DNA of 64,000 bases from Ypsolopha sequella (Eukaryota; Arthropoda; Insecta; Lepidoptera; Ypsolophidae): contig OW203987.1 of NCBI GenBank assembly GCA_934047225.1, positions 30,151,501-30,215,500 of the forward strand. Direction: 5' to 3'. Position 1 is the stretch's first letter. Each line of letters opens with the position of its first letter. Below the pieces are notes generated by a model that had not been told where the DNA came from, made no database searches, and worked only from the letters and a program-made list of their open reading frames with translations. Below are positions 1 through 12,407 of the stretch, piece after piece. A program made the translations under genes and the position numbers.

Positions 1-383
1 ATGCTACAAGGGCGCAAAGGAATAAATTACGAGGACGATTTAAAACCCGAGCGTAGCGAGTGTTTTAAACGTAACCGAGTAATTTATTGCTCTTACGCCC
101 GTGTATCATACTACGTTTTTCAATGCATAGTGTGAGGAAATAAAACAAATATAATTTTGTGAACCTTAAATTGTAATTGGCTCAAAAGGTCTAGGTATCC
201 AGAGCCGTTAAACAGTGGAAAAAAAGTATAACATTTATGGTACACAAGAAAGGCTGCAGGTTAGCCAACCATTGTAAATAAATAAAAAAAAATAATGATA
301 AAGCCCTAGGGCAAAATAATCGACTTTCTGTTTGGTTTTGATGCATAAAAAGTGGGCCTTTACGAGCACATGCATTGAAAAAT
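1..383 (+). repeat. Hairpin-ended dispersed repeat (family HP), copy 1, cut by window edge
   Basis: First of six copies of a repeat of about 390 bp. The left part can fold into a hairpin of about 130 nt: outer arms around the sequences AATAAATTAC and GTAATTTATT, inner arms TTTAAAACAC and GTGTTTTAAA around a short loop. The rest is an AT-rich body that ends in TGCATTGAAAAA, whose reverse complement also occurs just after the hairpin. It has no coding capacity. The 5' terminal bases (TAGTAGTTT in other copies) lie outside the window. The class is not established; it looks like a non-autonomous DNA element. Confidence 0.75.
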
Positions 384-604
384 AATTTTATACCACAACC
401 ATGTCTAAAAATGACGTGCAATAAATGAAATAACAAACTAAAGGGGAATTTCAATGGTTTGAACACAGAAATTTCAGTTTTTTATTTCCTCCCATATAGC
501 TCCCTCTCTTATGTATAATATGTAACCTCGTAAACGTAAGTTCTTGATCAGCTTAACCTTGTTTGGCACGTATGGGCCTCGAAGTCCCATTATGAATATA
601 ATTA
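384..604. other. Unassigned AT-rich spacer
   Basis: No open frame, RNA gene or recognisable repeat seen. Confidence 0.5.
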
Positions 605-930
605 ATAAAATTCAAAATTCAAAAAGTTTATTTTGCAAAGTAGGTATACATAATACACGTTTCACAAGTCAAATTTTAATCTTATAAAAATATATGTAAT
701 AAAATAATAAATGTACATGAACTACTTAGATTAAATGTTTATTTAATTTATGTAGCAATAAATATACGATTCAAATTATAGGTAAAATATTATTATACAA
801 GGTGAAATCCAATCAACCGCCCGAACCCATACCGGAGACCCGGCCAGGGACCAGGAACAAGGTTCAATGATCACCAACCGAGCCCCCAGCACGAATCCAG
901 GCGGCCGACCAAATCCCATCCTACATACTA
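605..930 (-). mobile_element. LINE 3' end fragment (untranslated tail)
   Basis: On the minus strand this runs from GC-richer sequence into AT-rich sequence and ends in short direct repeats of the type TTTTGAATTTTGAAT, as LINE 3' ends made by target-primed reverse transcription often do. No reading frame remains, so the clade cannot be assigned. The right boundary is approximate. Confidence 0.45.
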
Positions 931-2038
931 CATAGTAATAGGTTACATATATAAATACATGCCTACCTCCACACTAATAGAAGTAAGAAGTCAGCTTAAT
1001 CCCAGCCCAGAGCAATAAATGTAAAAGTTCAAATATTTTTATGATTAGGAATGACACACATGAAAAACCTTTTCCACTTAACACCTCTAAGAATATCCTC
1101 TGCACTTAATCTTCAAAATCTACCATAACGTCTTGTCGTAATTACATAATCCTCTTCGGACGAATACAGGTCAAACTGCCTTCCCAAGCTACTATCAGCC
1201 TTAAGTTAAGACAGATAAAAGCCAAGAAGCCTTATAGTCCTTATGGTGCTAAAGATAAGAGCTACGTGACATACTCCTTGATATTATCTCAGGATGACAG
1301 CCCTGACGAGGGACACTGGAGATGGATTATATGACATCTTTGAAATATTTAAGCATCTATTCTCTGAATAAAGCGCAATATTCAGCTAGGAGGCGTCCAA
1401 ATTATTCACGAGTACCTAAAGTTTTAGTTTGAACAATTAATTTATATGTTGGACATGGACACATAAGGACTGAAATTTTCTGTGAAAAGTTGGTACTCAG
1501 ATAACGCTTGTGACATTCCTACGGTCCAAAAGATGTTTATTAACAGGGATGTGGGTAATGTAGGTTAAACGTCAGTCGCTTAGCGCAAATTGCATAACAT
1601 AACTTTGTTTATCTTGTTTAGAAGTTAAAAATTGAAAAACCTTTTGGTATGTGGCAGTTGACGCCAAAAGTTCAGTATTAGTGAGGTTTATAAAGCATGA
1701 GTTTGAAATTTAATGCACAATTAGTCATGATCTTGTCCATACAATGTTTAAACAGCATTTTAAGTTGGTTTTGAGAAGATCATGGCTAATTAAGTAAACA
1801 ATTTCAAACTCAATTTTCAAACTTAATTTTAATACAGATTTTTCACGTCAATTGGTGAAAGTAAATGTATTCTCCGACATTATTGCTCATAGTCATCAAT
1901 TGTTGAGCATGTACATACGGTAACTGACAAATCGACTGAATTTCTTCTTTAAGCATTCAATCTGACCTAAGTACGTAAAGATGATATTAATGATGGTTCC
2001 ATGCTTGAGATGAATAATATGTACAATATAAATTTTAG
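931..2038. other. Unassigned intergenic DNA
   Basis: About 1.1 kb without a supported feature: no long frame on either strand, no tandem array and no recognised repeat. Confidence 0.5.
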
Positions 2039-2116
2039 AGTTTTCATGCATTGAAAATAATTTAGAGCTCGTATCAATTAATACGAGCTCTAAATTACTT
2101 TCAATACATGAAAACT
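2039..2116. repeat. Inverted repeat, 35-bp arms, 6-bp loop
   Basis: Arms 2040-2074 and 2081-2115 are reverse complements with about three mismatches around the loop CAATTA. The core includes GAGCTC in both arms. A short cruciform-capable palindrome, possibly the remains of a foldback element. A second, smaller hairpin with 17-bp arms lies at 2291-2328. Confidence 0.8.
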
Positions 2117-2122
2117 TCCACG

Positions 2123-2175
2123 ATACGGAACCCTAGGTACGCGAGTCTGAGTCACACTTTACCGGTTTTTTTTCT
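2123..2175 (-). repeat. Terminal fragment of the lepidopteran CCGTAC/ACTCGCAC repeat (family CG)
   Basis: Matches the end of this family ('acggaaccctaggtacgcga' followed by a degenerate 'actcgcacttgaccgg' and a T-run), the same terminus seen intact at 33780-33838. Only the end is present here. Confidence 0.6.
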
Positions 2176-2339
2176 TTTGCTACCATTTGAATCGGTTATG
2201 AATCTTTCGTTTAGATCTTAGTAAATATTGAAAAATTAAATTAAATTTGACGATTGATGACACCCTAAGTAATATAATATCATAGATATAATCGGTGATA
2301 GATCTATGATGATAGATCGATCACCGATTTATCGCAATA

Positions 2340-3180
2340 GATGCTAGTAAATATAACCAAACAATATATTTTACAATCAACTTTTATATCTACAATTAAA
2401 TAGGTAACCATATTGTAATTTTATAAAAAAAAATATTAATTATACGTTTTGTATTATATCTTATTTGTGTAATTTTTTTTAGATCGTTATTTATTTTCTA
2501 CAATTGGCCAGTTTTGACCAATAATCTTCTTTTTCATCCACTAGTTTCGGACAGGGGGGGACATACACTTTTTTGTAGTTTTTCAAAGATTCCTCGAAAT
2601 CAGTGCCAGTAAATATAGTAATAAAATAAGCTCTTTTAAATCTACAATTTGATATCCATTTTGTATTTCTGTAAAATATCTTGTTTAATTTTTTTTGTAT
2701 ATTTAAGCTTTTTGTTTATTTCTCATTTGCGTTTATTTTTTTTTTATTGCTATAGTTTTGCTGTAATTGGCCAGATATAATCTACTTTTATAATCATTTT
2801 TTTTGTTTTCCAGTTTTGGAGATAAGGGGGAGACATACATTTTTGTAGTTTTTCAAAGATTTCTCGAAATCAGTGCCAGTAAATATAATTAAGGTTTTTA
2901 TTTTTACAATTAAATCTTTAGTATCTACGATTTGATACATATACCTATTATATTTTAAGATCCTTTATTTTGTTTTTCTCTCTTTTGTTTTGGATATATT
3001 TTGTTAAATTTTCAAATTGTTTAATTTTTTGTACCTGATTATGTGGGCAAATTAATGGCAAATTTCAAGTCTATCTTTAACTGTGCTAAAGTTACGAGGC
3101 CGTGACATACTGACGGATGGACAACGGAGTTTTACCATGAAGGTTCCTTTTGTACCTTTTTGGTACTACTGAACCTAAAA
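2340..3180 (+). repeat. Family CG repeat with internally repeated module
   Basis: Ends at 3180 in the family signature 'aaggttccttttgtaccttt' followed by a degenerate 'ggtactacggaaccctaaaa'. Internally a module containing 'ggggggacatacat', 'tttcaaagatt' and 'tcgaaatcagtgccag' occurs near 2500-2610 and again near 2770-2885. The same modular structure is present in the copy at 37706-38396. Non-coding. Confidence 0.65.
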
Positions 3181-4017
3181 AAATTAAGTGTTTGACAGTT
3201 TTAATATAAATCAAATCACAAATCACAAATATTCACAAATCACAATATAATCATAAATCAGAAAATCAAAATAACAATAACACAGCGGGCCCCGCACTAG
3301 CAAGTCTGTTACGCGGGCTCCCAGATAAAAATGTACACAGAAACATGTTTATTTACAATTTTGTTTTAAGCTACTAGACCAAAGAAAAACATATTATAAC
3401 TAATAATTAAAGCACAGTTACATTGAATTACAAATAAATAAAATTTTAAATAATAAAAAAAAGTGTGTTAAGTGTAGTGTAAGTCTAGATATAACTAAAT
3501 AAATACATGGGTGTTATAAATTACTAAATAAAATACATAAAGTATACATACCTGAATATTTTATTTTTGGGTTACCAACAAAGTTTCAGTTTCATCATAC
3601 TGTAGTGTTAGAAGCCAGTTTCTGATTTTAATTTTAGCTTCCAAAATGGAGCAAAACTGTATTTTGCAATGATTAGAAATTATTTTGTAGACATTTGGAA
3701 ATCCATAAGGCTTAAAACGTTTGGCAAATTCAGTATTTACTTTTGGGCCTTTGACCAAAAATACTCATTTTGTGAGTAGGTGTTCATAGTCAGGGTTACT
3801 GAGGATCTAAAACGGCCGACTTGGCTGAATCATAAAATGATTTGAAAGTAGGACAGAGTCAGAGTTTTTTCACGTGTGCAAAAGAGATGGCATTAGAACA
3901 GAATCATAAGGCACTAGCTCTGAGCCTGGAGTCATGTAAATTATTTTAATTAAGATCTTCCCTTGAAAATGGAGTAAAATCCGAAACCGGTTGGGAGTTA
4001 ATATAAATAAAGTGAAA
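3181..4017. other. Unassigned AT-rich DNA
   Basis: Contains a short run of 'aaatcaca' repeats at about 3205-3262; otherwise no supported feature. Confidence 0.5.
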
Positions 4018-4800
4018 CTATAAGTACAAGTGTTTTAATTTAAGATGTGTTTCAAGTTTCACCAAGTGCCGACAATTGCAAGTATAAATTTTGTCATAAT
4101 GTGATTCATGCAAAACGGCCCTTTTAGAGGACCTGATGATATGTTGGTGTTGCATAAGGCCTACTTTGAGAATGTAGAGTTGTCGTACTCTGAGAACATT
4201 TGAGTCTGCAAAAAGAGAGTTAGTTGGGTATTGAAATGGTTTTTGCAACATGACTTTGAGAACAGCTCTTTGTGCTCTTTCTAATATTATCATAGATGAT
4301 TTACAAGCACTTCCCCACGCTCAAATACAGTACGTAAGTACGGATTGGCACAAAGATTGGTAGACCAACATCAGTACAGCCACACAAGCCTCGTTTCGTA
4401 GAAGCTTCATCACATAAATCAACCGTCTCACTCGCCCCGAAAGAGAAACAATGTGATCATCGAATGATAGCTTCTCGTCGATCACTACCCCCAGGTATTT
4501 TAAAGAGGAACTCCTTGCTATAAGTTCGCATGAATTGTGTTCATCGACTGAGTCTGCACTGATGCAATTGTGAACTTGAATACGAAGCGATTTAGGAGGC
4601 TCAGATGCCTTCGTTTTATGAAAACAGATGTATTTTGTTTTCTTTGTGTTCAAGGTTAAGAGATTACTAGTAAGCCAACCCGCAATCGCACTCATTCCTC
4701 GTTCAGCAGCAGAGGCAACATAATTCCATTTCGACCCTTTGAACACAAGTGCAGTGTCGTCTGCATAGCAAATAACTTTAACATTATTGTTTAGAGGGAG
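4018..4800 (-). pseudogene. Jockey/CR1-type LINE reverse transcriptase fragment, broken
   Basis: On the minus strand the reading begins just upstream of the catalytic box YADDTALVF (about 4740-4776) and continues through the post-catalytic RT and thumb region (KYLGVVIDEKLSFDDHI, then LMLVYQSLCQSVLTY) to a C-terminal part beginning LERAQRAVLKVM. One in-frame TGA at 4321-4323 interrupts an otherwise continuous frame down to the stop at 4018. Endonuclease and the N-terminal half of the RT are missing, so this is a 5'-truncated copy carrying one nonsense mutation. It cannot encode an active enzyme. The family is clear from the motif order; the exact clade is not. Confidence 0.85.
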
Positions 4801-4860
4801 CGATTTCGAAATATAACTATGGCTTTTTGTTTTATGGAAAAGGCAGAAGCGAGCCTGTGT

Positions 4861-6047
4861 TAAAAAAAAAACACAGTTACATGTCTAAAATGTAATCAAT
4901 CTTTTGATACTATGGGTCGTATGGGAACCCCATGAATATATATTTTTTTTCAGTAGCGTGCGATTTTTAATAATCTTACAATTAATCTAATTAATCTAAT
5001 TAGCCTATCCAATGCCATAAAAGCTATCCCGCTCAAAACATAAATGGCCGAGTTCCGTACAATGGCAGTGCAATCCCTTCAAAGTAATTCCACTATTACC
5101 TGAAATACGAAAAAAGTGAATAATGCACTACAAACAGTACTGCACTGTACACTGCACTCGTGATGTAAACACGTGTTGCAAACTAAACACTATAACCTAA
5201 CTTAAATTATGAGCCAGTTTTAAGTTCAAACTCAGTTCGCATTAGTGTCAAATATGTATATACCAGCCGTCGCCATGGCTTAGTTTGAACTTTGAATATC
5301 TGAATCAGGAGCTTAGTTTCCTTCTGACATGTTGTTATTAATTAGTTTTGTTCTAAAATCCTGTAAACTTAATCCTGTAAGAGATGGTAAATTGTGGTAT
5401 TTAAATGAGATGACGGGATCCTAGGATTAAAGTCTAAAACAATTGTTTCTCAAATATGTTCGTCAAACGTCACTTTTCTTTACAAAAAAAGAAGACAAGA
5501 AGACCCTCTTTTTTACCCTAGGGGAAAAATAAATGTATGGAAATTCATTTACGTCCAAAGGAAGTAATTTCATACGTTTATTTTTACTTGCTAAGACAAC
5601 CTTTCAAACATAGAGACTAAGGGTTGTGTTGGAGATGAGAGGGGTCAAAAAGGTACCGATTTTTTGTTTTTCGCTTCTATATCAAAAGCGGTGCGCTGTC
5701 ACTTATATGTAGTTAAAAATAAAATTAAGCCTATAGATTTCCTAAAATATTGCTCTCACGTATTTTCCCGTATCTTTCATAGAGTCAGAAACGGCCAGAG
5801 ATAGCCAGATTTATAACGTGTAATAATTTTTTTTATCGATTTGTTTTAAAAACAGGAATATTATATTGATGAGCAGGAGTGCGTGTTGTGTTGGCAGTGT
5901 GGGTGCTTACTGTGGTCATACCAACTACATTTAGGACAAAATAAATAAAACTAAGCACTTCTAAGGCTAGTTTTTGGAATAATCAGTTTGTACACTTACA
6001 CTCCTGGGACAATATTTTATTGTAATTTGTTTTATCACATTTTTTAG
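4861..6047. other. Unassigned intergenic DNA
   Basis: About 1.2 kb, AT-rich, no supported feature on either strand. Confidence 0.5.
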
Positions 6048-6322
6048 GGTTCCGTACCCAAAGGGTAACCAACGGGACCCTATTACTAAGACTCCGCTGT
6101 CCGTCTGTCACCAGGCTGTATATCAAAAACCGTGATAGTTAGATAGCTGAAATTTTCACAGATGTTGTATTTCTGTTGCCGCTATTACAACAAGTACTAA
6201 AAAACAGCATACAATAAATATTTAAGGGGGCTCCCATACAACAGACATGTTTTTTTTGCCGTTTTATAAATAATGGTACGGTACCCTTTGTGTGCGAGTC
6301 CAACTGGCACTTGGCCGGTTTT
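6048..6322 (+). repeat. Family CG repeat, near complete copy
   Basis: Starts 'ttttagggttccgtaccc', includes 'ctccgctgtccgtctgtcac', and ends 'ggtacggtaccctttgtg' followed by 'gcgagtccaactggcacttg' and a T-run. The start and the subterminal CGTACC region are inverted relative to one another. About 275 bp, non-coding, and one of the most recognisable lepidopteran interspersed repeats. Confidence 0.8.
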
Positions 6323-7121
6323 TGTTACTTGTATTTCTTTAATAATGCATGTTCATAAAATTTTTGATGTTTTATTTTAATTAAAAAACTAAACTACCCG
6401 CTCTACATGTAATATTTAGTGAGAACAGGGACAACTGAAAATCAGCGCTGTGCAGGTGTTTTCTCACTCACAGCATTTTGCTGAGCTGCGCCCTTTTTGT
6501 CTGTTTAATGTAAAGTTTTTGTATAATAAGTTGTTTATTGACAAATAAATATATTTTCTTTCTTTTTTTCAAAAATTGCGGACCAAATCAACGTCCGAAA
6601 TAAAATAAATTATTTTATAACACACAAAGTGCCTCCAAAGCACAAAGTCAAACAAAACTCAAGATTTCGCTTACGCACTGCTTTACTATTTTTAACCAAA
6701 ACAAAAGACCAGTTTTCAAGACCACCTCATAATTTTCACATAATAAACTACACCATTAGACGATCACGTGCCAAGCTGCTCCATTTGTCAAAAGTTATCT
6801 CCTCTCGACCTCTACGAGAATATACAAGATAAATCTCGAGAAGTGTTTGGTACTAGTATGAAACTTATGAAGTTTATTTTTATGAAGCGTTTCTAATGCT
6901 ACCTCGGAGTTAAGAAGTTTTCATAAATTGTCTTAGGTTTTCTAATTCATAAAGGAGGTTTTAGTTTTCATTTTTATTTATATTTATATTAAGCCACACT
7001 ATAGATTCAATAAAGACAGACATGTATACAAACAAAAAACAATTACAGTAATAAAATTAAGAATAACATGTCAGAGTATAATTTAAATTAAATATAATTT
7101 ATAATTATCACCACACAATAA
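6323..7121. other. Unassigned intergenic DNA
   Basis: AT-rich, no supported feature. Confidence 0.5.
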
Positions 7122-7514
7122 TAGTAGTTTATGTTACAAGGTCGCAAAGGAATAAATTACGAGGACGATTTAAAACACGAGCGTAGCGAGTGTTTTAAAC
7201 GTAACCGAGTAATTTATTGCTTTTACGCCCGTGTATCATACTACGTTTTTCAATGCATAGTGTGAGGAAATGAAAACAAATTATAATCTTGTGAACTTTA
7301 AATTATAATTGGCTCAAAAGGACTGTATCCAGAGCCGTTAAACAGTGGAAAAAAAGTATAACATCTATGGTACACAGGAAAGGCTGCAGGTTAGCCAACC
7401 ATTGTAAATAAATAAAAAAAATAATAATAATAAAGCCCTAGGGCAAAATAATCGACTTTCTGCTCGGTTTTGATGCATTAAAAGTGGGGCTTTACGAGCA
7501 CTTGCATTGAAAAA
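7122..7514 (+). repeat. Family HP repeat, copy 2, full length
   Basis: Complete copy from TAGTAGTTTATG to TGCATTGAAAAA with the intact terminal hairpin (inner arms TTTAAAACAC / GTGTTTTAAA). It serves here as the reference for family length, about 393 bp. Confidence 0.8.
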
Positions 7515-7956
7515 CTATTTAATATAATTTCAAAAGGTCATAATAAGATTGCATGAAAATGTCATTTGTATAAAATAATGATTTAAGTCACTTTTCACTT
7601 ATCATTCACTTCATTTAGGTAACTACAGTTCTTTCCACTGACGGGCAAGGTTTTCTTATTCATAAAGAAGGTTTTACTCGTAGTTATCATACATTTTGCA
7701 AATAATTTTACCTTTTGTTTTCTTATCCAGCAAAACAGTTCTATAGTCTCATGTTTGTCTAAATGGTGATGTAAGTTTATTCAAGACCGGAGTTCACGTC
7801 ATGACTGATTGATGATTATTGGCACTTTTTGTAGTCCTGTTAGTAATTTCAAGATGTGAATGCTAGTTTGATCAATTAGTTTTTTGTTACTGGAACCTTT
7901 TTCTAGATTTCTGCTTTGAACAGATATGCAATTTAAAAACTTTCACTTGATAGAAA

Positions 7957-8232
7957 CGTTGGATATTAAATAGGGAACTTTGCCAGCATTCTGGGCACCC
8001 TACCGGGGGACAGCGACTTGGACCGGGTTTTCATCTTTAATTTCTTTATTTTTTATTTTTTTTTGTAAGGCGTTTTATTTATAGTTTAGTTTTTTTTTAG
8101 GACTTCTAGGTTTTTAGTTTAATTTTTTATTTTAGTTAGTATTAATTTTAGGTACGATTTTATGTTATTTTAGTTTCCTATTTTATCAATCTAATGCTTT
8201 TAAACTGTGTTTTCTAAAATAATAAAGCTTTT
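7957..8232 (+). mobile_element. 5'-truncated LINE tail with 12-bp target duplication
   Basis: The 12-bp sequence ACTTGATAGAAA flanks the insert at 7945-7956 and 8233-8244. The insert opens with a coding remnant reading ASILGTLPGDSDLDRVF, runs into a T-rich 3' UTR and ends 'aataaagctttt', which includes a polyadenylation signal. The same C-terminal peptide ending occurs in four other fragments in the window (11.5, 19.3, 35.3 and 59.8 kb). Typical product of target-primed reverse transcription with severe 5' truncation. The LINE clade is not identified. Confidence 0.8.
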
Positions 8233-8254
8233 ACTTGATAGAAATAATTATTTA

Positions 8255-8620
8255 AATCAGGTATTCAAACACACTTTTTCTTATCAACTGACTAATAGGA
8301 ATCATGTACAGTACTCAAACATATTTTATTACGTGGATCTTAATAATATTTAGATTTAGAATTGTATTTTTTCATATTAAAAAAAATGCAACTTTTTTCT
8401 CTTTAGCCTTGAATTCGTCTCCTTGCACTTCACGTTTTTCCGCTTGGAGTGATAGTCTGAAAACTATACATATCAGCTTAAAAATGCATTTTAGAATACT
8501 ATAACAAGATTGTGTGTCGTCGGCACATCTTAGAATTGGGCATATCGTTATCTGCCTGGGAATATTATGAATTGTGTTTAAACTGCAGGAGTCACCTTGC
8601 CCCATTCCACTTTGCTCGGC
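8255..8620 (+). repeat. Dispersed repeat, diverged partner of 47420-47690
   Basis: Shared blocks with 47.4 kb in the same order: 'ttcaaacacacttt', 'aataggaa', 'ctcaaacatattt', and 'ttttcgcttrgagtga'-like sequence next to 'gcccTGAATcCGcc'-like sequence. Divergence is high. Unclassified and non-coding; ends approximate. Confidence 0.5.
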
Positions 8621-11190
8621 TCCCTAAATTTATTTACAAGTAAATCTAGCACGCTCCTTGCTCCGCTGGTCGTTCAAATTTTTCTTCAGTAGCTAGTGCT
8701 GTACTTTTGTATTTATAAACTGCAACTCCGTTGCAGCCCATACGTCGACAATACCTGTTCAGCAGTTACAGTACATTAACTCGTAATCTGAAAGCAGAAT
8801 ATTATTTTGGAATTCTCCAATAAATCCACGAGGCAGGTTTATGGCTCGTTAGCCGCACATTTCCTCGAATCGATATTTACGATGTAACGTTTCCTTTGCG
8901 ACCTTTAGGGTGGTTCTCTGCCGCAGTTGAGATTTTGTGAGATATTAACTATGCTACTGCTGTCAGATAATAACTATGCCACTGTTGTGGGTAACTTGAG
9001 AGAATTCTTACAGCGATCTTACAGGCGAGATCTGTTGTTGTTGTTTAAAATAGTCTACTGAATGTAAAAATATCTAACCCCATACCAAACTAAGAAACAA
9101 TATGGCCCTATATAACTCCTTATCATTTAAAGTGTTGTACATGCACCCTTAAGATACAAGATATCAAGATACACTTATCTCCCAATACAGTTCAGCAGCA
9201 CGTCATCAAACGCATCTTCATAAAGTTTTGTGAGAATATTTCATACGAATTTATTTTCAACAGGTGCCATATTTGTAGCTGGAAATCAACAGCCAGAAAT
9301 CTCGTTGAAATGATACACAGATTGGGGTTGAAAGAAGAACTAAAGTCGAAAATGTGGGCAACCAGTTCACAGTATTAAATGGGAAATGTGCAGAACACTT
9401 AGTGAATATAGAAGTTAGACGGTAGACTGGCGCAGTCACAGAGTGATGTCCAAGAATAGGAGGCAGCTCTCAAGCAATGAACAGTACTGGAAAAAAAATA
9501 GTGTTAGAAAAAAAACAGACGAGTGCGAGTAAGCCTTCTGCCTTGAGGATTCCGTACGTTTTATCTCAATAAGCAGTCGGTTGTGTCAGTGTCAGAGATA
9601 CAATCGTGAATTATGTAAGTGGATATTCTTATGTCGCCTCTTTACTCAATCACAGAAGAAGGAAATGGTGGGCATTTTCAAAGTTAATTACGACGTTATT
9701 CCCAAATTCCGATCAAATTAATGAGCTTTAACTTTTCATGAATAATAATTAATAACACATAATGAACGATTAAAACACGTACCCATATATAAAAAACGTA
9801 ATAATCTGTAATAATTAATCAGTAATCAAATTATCCTTCGTAAAAAAAAGACGTTCCGGAAGTGACGTTCAAGCTCTAAATGCAAACAAAGAAGTAGTCC
9901 CTTCAAAAAGTAGACTGAAACGAATAATACAAACTTATCACAGCACATACTACAAAGTGTATAAACGAAAACTACAAAATTAAGTTGGTCAAGTATTATT
10001 CCACATGGCATCTATCATATGAAATCGGGAAAAAATTCACGGGAAAGGGTGAGATGGCGCTCTACACACATTTGTGTGTGCGTATCACTTGCATAGACGC
10101 CAAAGTTGCAAAAAAATTATGCGATTCGATTCCTTGGATTGTGACAATGATAAACGGCATAAATAATGGGTTTGGATAAGTGATAGCTTAATCCAATGGA
10201 TGGAGGAAGTTTTCTTTGGAATGAATGAATTAATATAAAATTTATTACCTTTAAAAATTATTTGATGATTAATTTGCGTTATATGATACGTTTTTGGAAA
10301 CCCAAAACAGAATGAACGGCCGTTCAGACATACCACAAAGATCTGACGTTTCTGAAATGCGGAACATTTTGATTTCATAGTTTCATTCTTTAATTATTAA
10401 GCTATCATTTCCTCTATGTGATTCAAGTGTTTCGAGGTTTTTGTCTTATTAATAATTATTATATTTTCAATCTACACATCTAGTTGATAATAAACTTAAA
10501 AATAATTAATTCCTTCACTTATGCTAATAGATCTCCCTTCTAATAAGGCCCCAGACACACTCTAATAAAAAAGAACAATGATCCTAGAAGTGTTCTGATT
10601 TTCCGTGATGAGGAACGGAGCACGAAAAAAGGCATATGCCGAACTTTGAGAGGATATACATAATAGCGATTTAGATAGATGGAAAGATGTAGATCTAGTC
10701 ATAAAGAGGCTAAGCTTGCAACACTACGGTTGACCTGACGCAGGAACCCGAAGCGGTCAAGCGGGTTGGCAGACGGACTACTGACATTACAGACGGGGTA
10801 CTGACATTACAAAGGATGTTTTAGAACTGACATGTTGTCATGTGGTTGTTTCCCTCAACTTTGTTAATAATTCATATAATTAATTTATAGTTAATAAAAA
10901 AAAATGTGGACATTGTGTGTTTATAATTTATAAATGTGGAAAAATATTGGTTGTTTTGTCTTTATTTATGAACGCGTTGAAATTTAAACAAGCCTCTTAA
11001 TGTTGTCTGCAAGAAGAAATCGTCATTTATAAGTTGGTTATTTTATTTACTTGATGTTCAGTAAAGAGTATTTGTCTTGTCTCTCTCAGTCTAATAATAA
11101 TTAAAATTATATTGTGAATGGACGTAAAAATAATACAACGTCGATTTAAACGTAAAAAGTCATTCGGGGTTATAAATCATTTAATATCTA
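8621..11190. other. Unassigned intergenic DNA
   Basis: About 2.5 kb. Short open frames on both strands (for example around 9985-10378) have no recognisable motif, and I treat them as chance. No RNA gene or repeat recognised. Confidence 0.5.
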
Positions 11191-11199
11191 AAAGATGGT

Positions 11200-11740
11200 C
11201 GGCTTGAACTATATCGTTCGTACCAGTGCCAGCCTGCCAGCCATTCCAGAACCAAAGGGTTTGGCGTGCGGCAATGGAGTCTCGACGGAATGACGCTCGT
11301 TCCGTGGAAAAATGGGCGGCCGCTGGTATAGGACGCCACATGCACCGATCCAGTGGCGCCGTCACACTTACCAATGTCTTACCAATTACCAAAGCCGACG
11401 CGGCGGCTTTAAAAGCGGAAGGTGCGAAGGGGCGGAGATACACAGCGTCGGGACAAGGTTACCATTTTGTTTTGCTTCTGAGGATCTAAGGGCTGGATCT
11501 TATTTTGGCCAACGCGAAGCAATGCCACCAGCCTGTTGGGTACCCTACCGGGTTTTGGGAGCGATTTTGCTTAAATTTTTACTTAGTTTAGTTTAATTTT
11601 ATTTTTATCTCGTTTAGGTAGGTATATTTTTCATGTTTACTTTTATATTCATAGGTTGTTTAAATTTATGGGTAGTCTAGTTTTTTAATGTTATTTAAGT
11701 TTTATTTTGTTTAAATAAATAAATAGTCTGCATTTTGAAT
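11200..11740 (+). mobile_element. LINE tail remnant, degenerate
   Basis: A GC-richer block. Around 11485-11560 it reads, across frame breaks, as RAGSYFGQR followed by sequence matching the ending GNAxSLLGTLP seen at 59.8 kb, then a T-rich 3' UTR ending near 11720 with 'aaataaataaatag'. The upstream part (11220-11460) is open on both strands but has no domain I recognise and may belong to the same element or a second one. Frameshifted and not functional. Confidence 0.55.
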
Positions 11741-12407
11741 AGCATGGTAAGAGTGTTTAGCGGAATATTGCAAATTATTAATATATCCACAAATAAATAA
11801 ATAATCCCAAAGATCGCATACCTATTGACAAAAGTTTTGTATTTAAAACGTAAATTAATGTATTTCTTCTCCTAACTACACTTTAGTTTTGTAATTATTA
11901 GCCTAAATAATGTCCATAAAGCAGCAGATAAAAACAATACAGTAAAGTGTGAATGAAAATCCACTTTGTTGCTTTTAAACAGTGCAGCTATGGATTTACT
12001 TACTGCACTTTTTTGAACTGCCTAAAGCCGCATATCCCGGGTGATCGATCGTGGCAGACTAGTTTTAAACCAACTAATCAGCATGCTGACGTTAATCCAC
12101 ATAGACCAACCGCAGGTTACGATCGTAGCCTACTAGTTATGAACTAGCCAATCAGCACTATTGTAATATAAACGTGCTAAGTAAGAGTGTGAACCCCACA
12201 TTTAAACATGGTTTAAATTTTAGATACTATACATTTTTCAAAATAACGAAAACAAATTACTGTTGACTTGACTTGATTATGGACCTCATGAAAGTGATTA
12301 TTAATTGCAAAATCTATTACTGAGCTAATAACATGGATCGAAACTCTAATGAATGATAAACTACCTTAAACAACCTTCGGATTTCCATGTGAAAAAATAT
12401 GACTACA

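Noticed and set aside
7122..7514. Helitron
   Set aside because: One end has a hairpin, but the expected 5' TC and 3' CTRR ends with insertion between A and T could not be shown.
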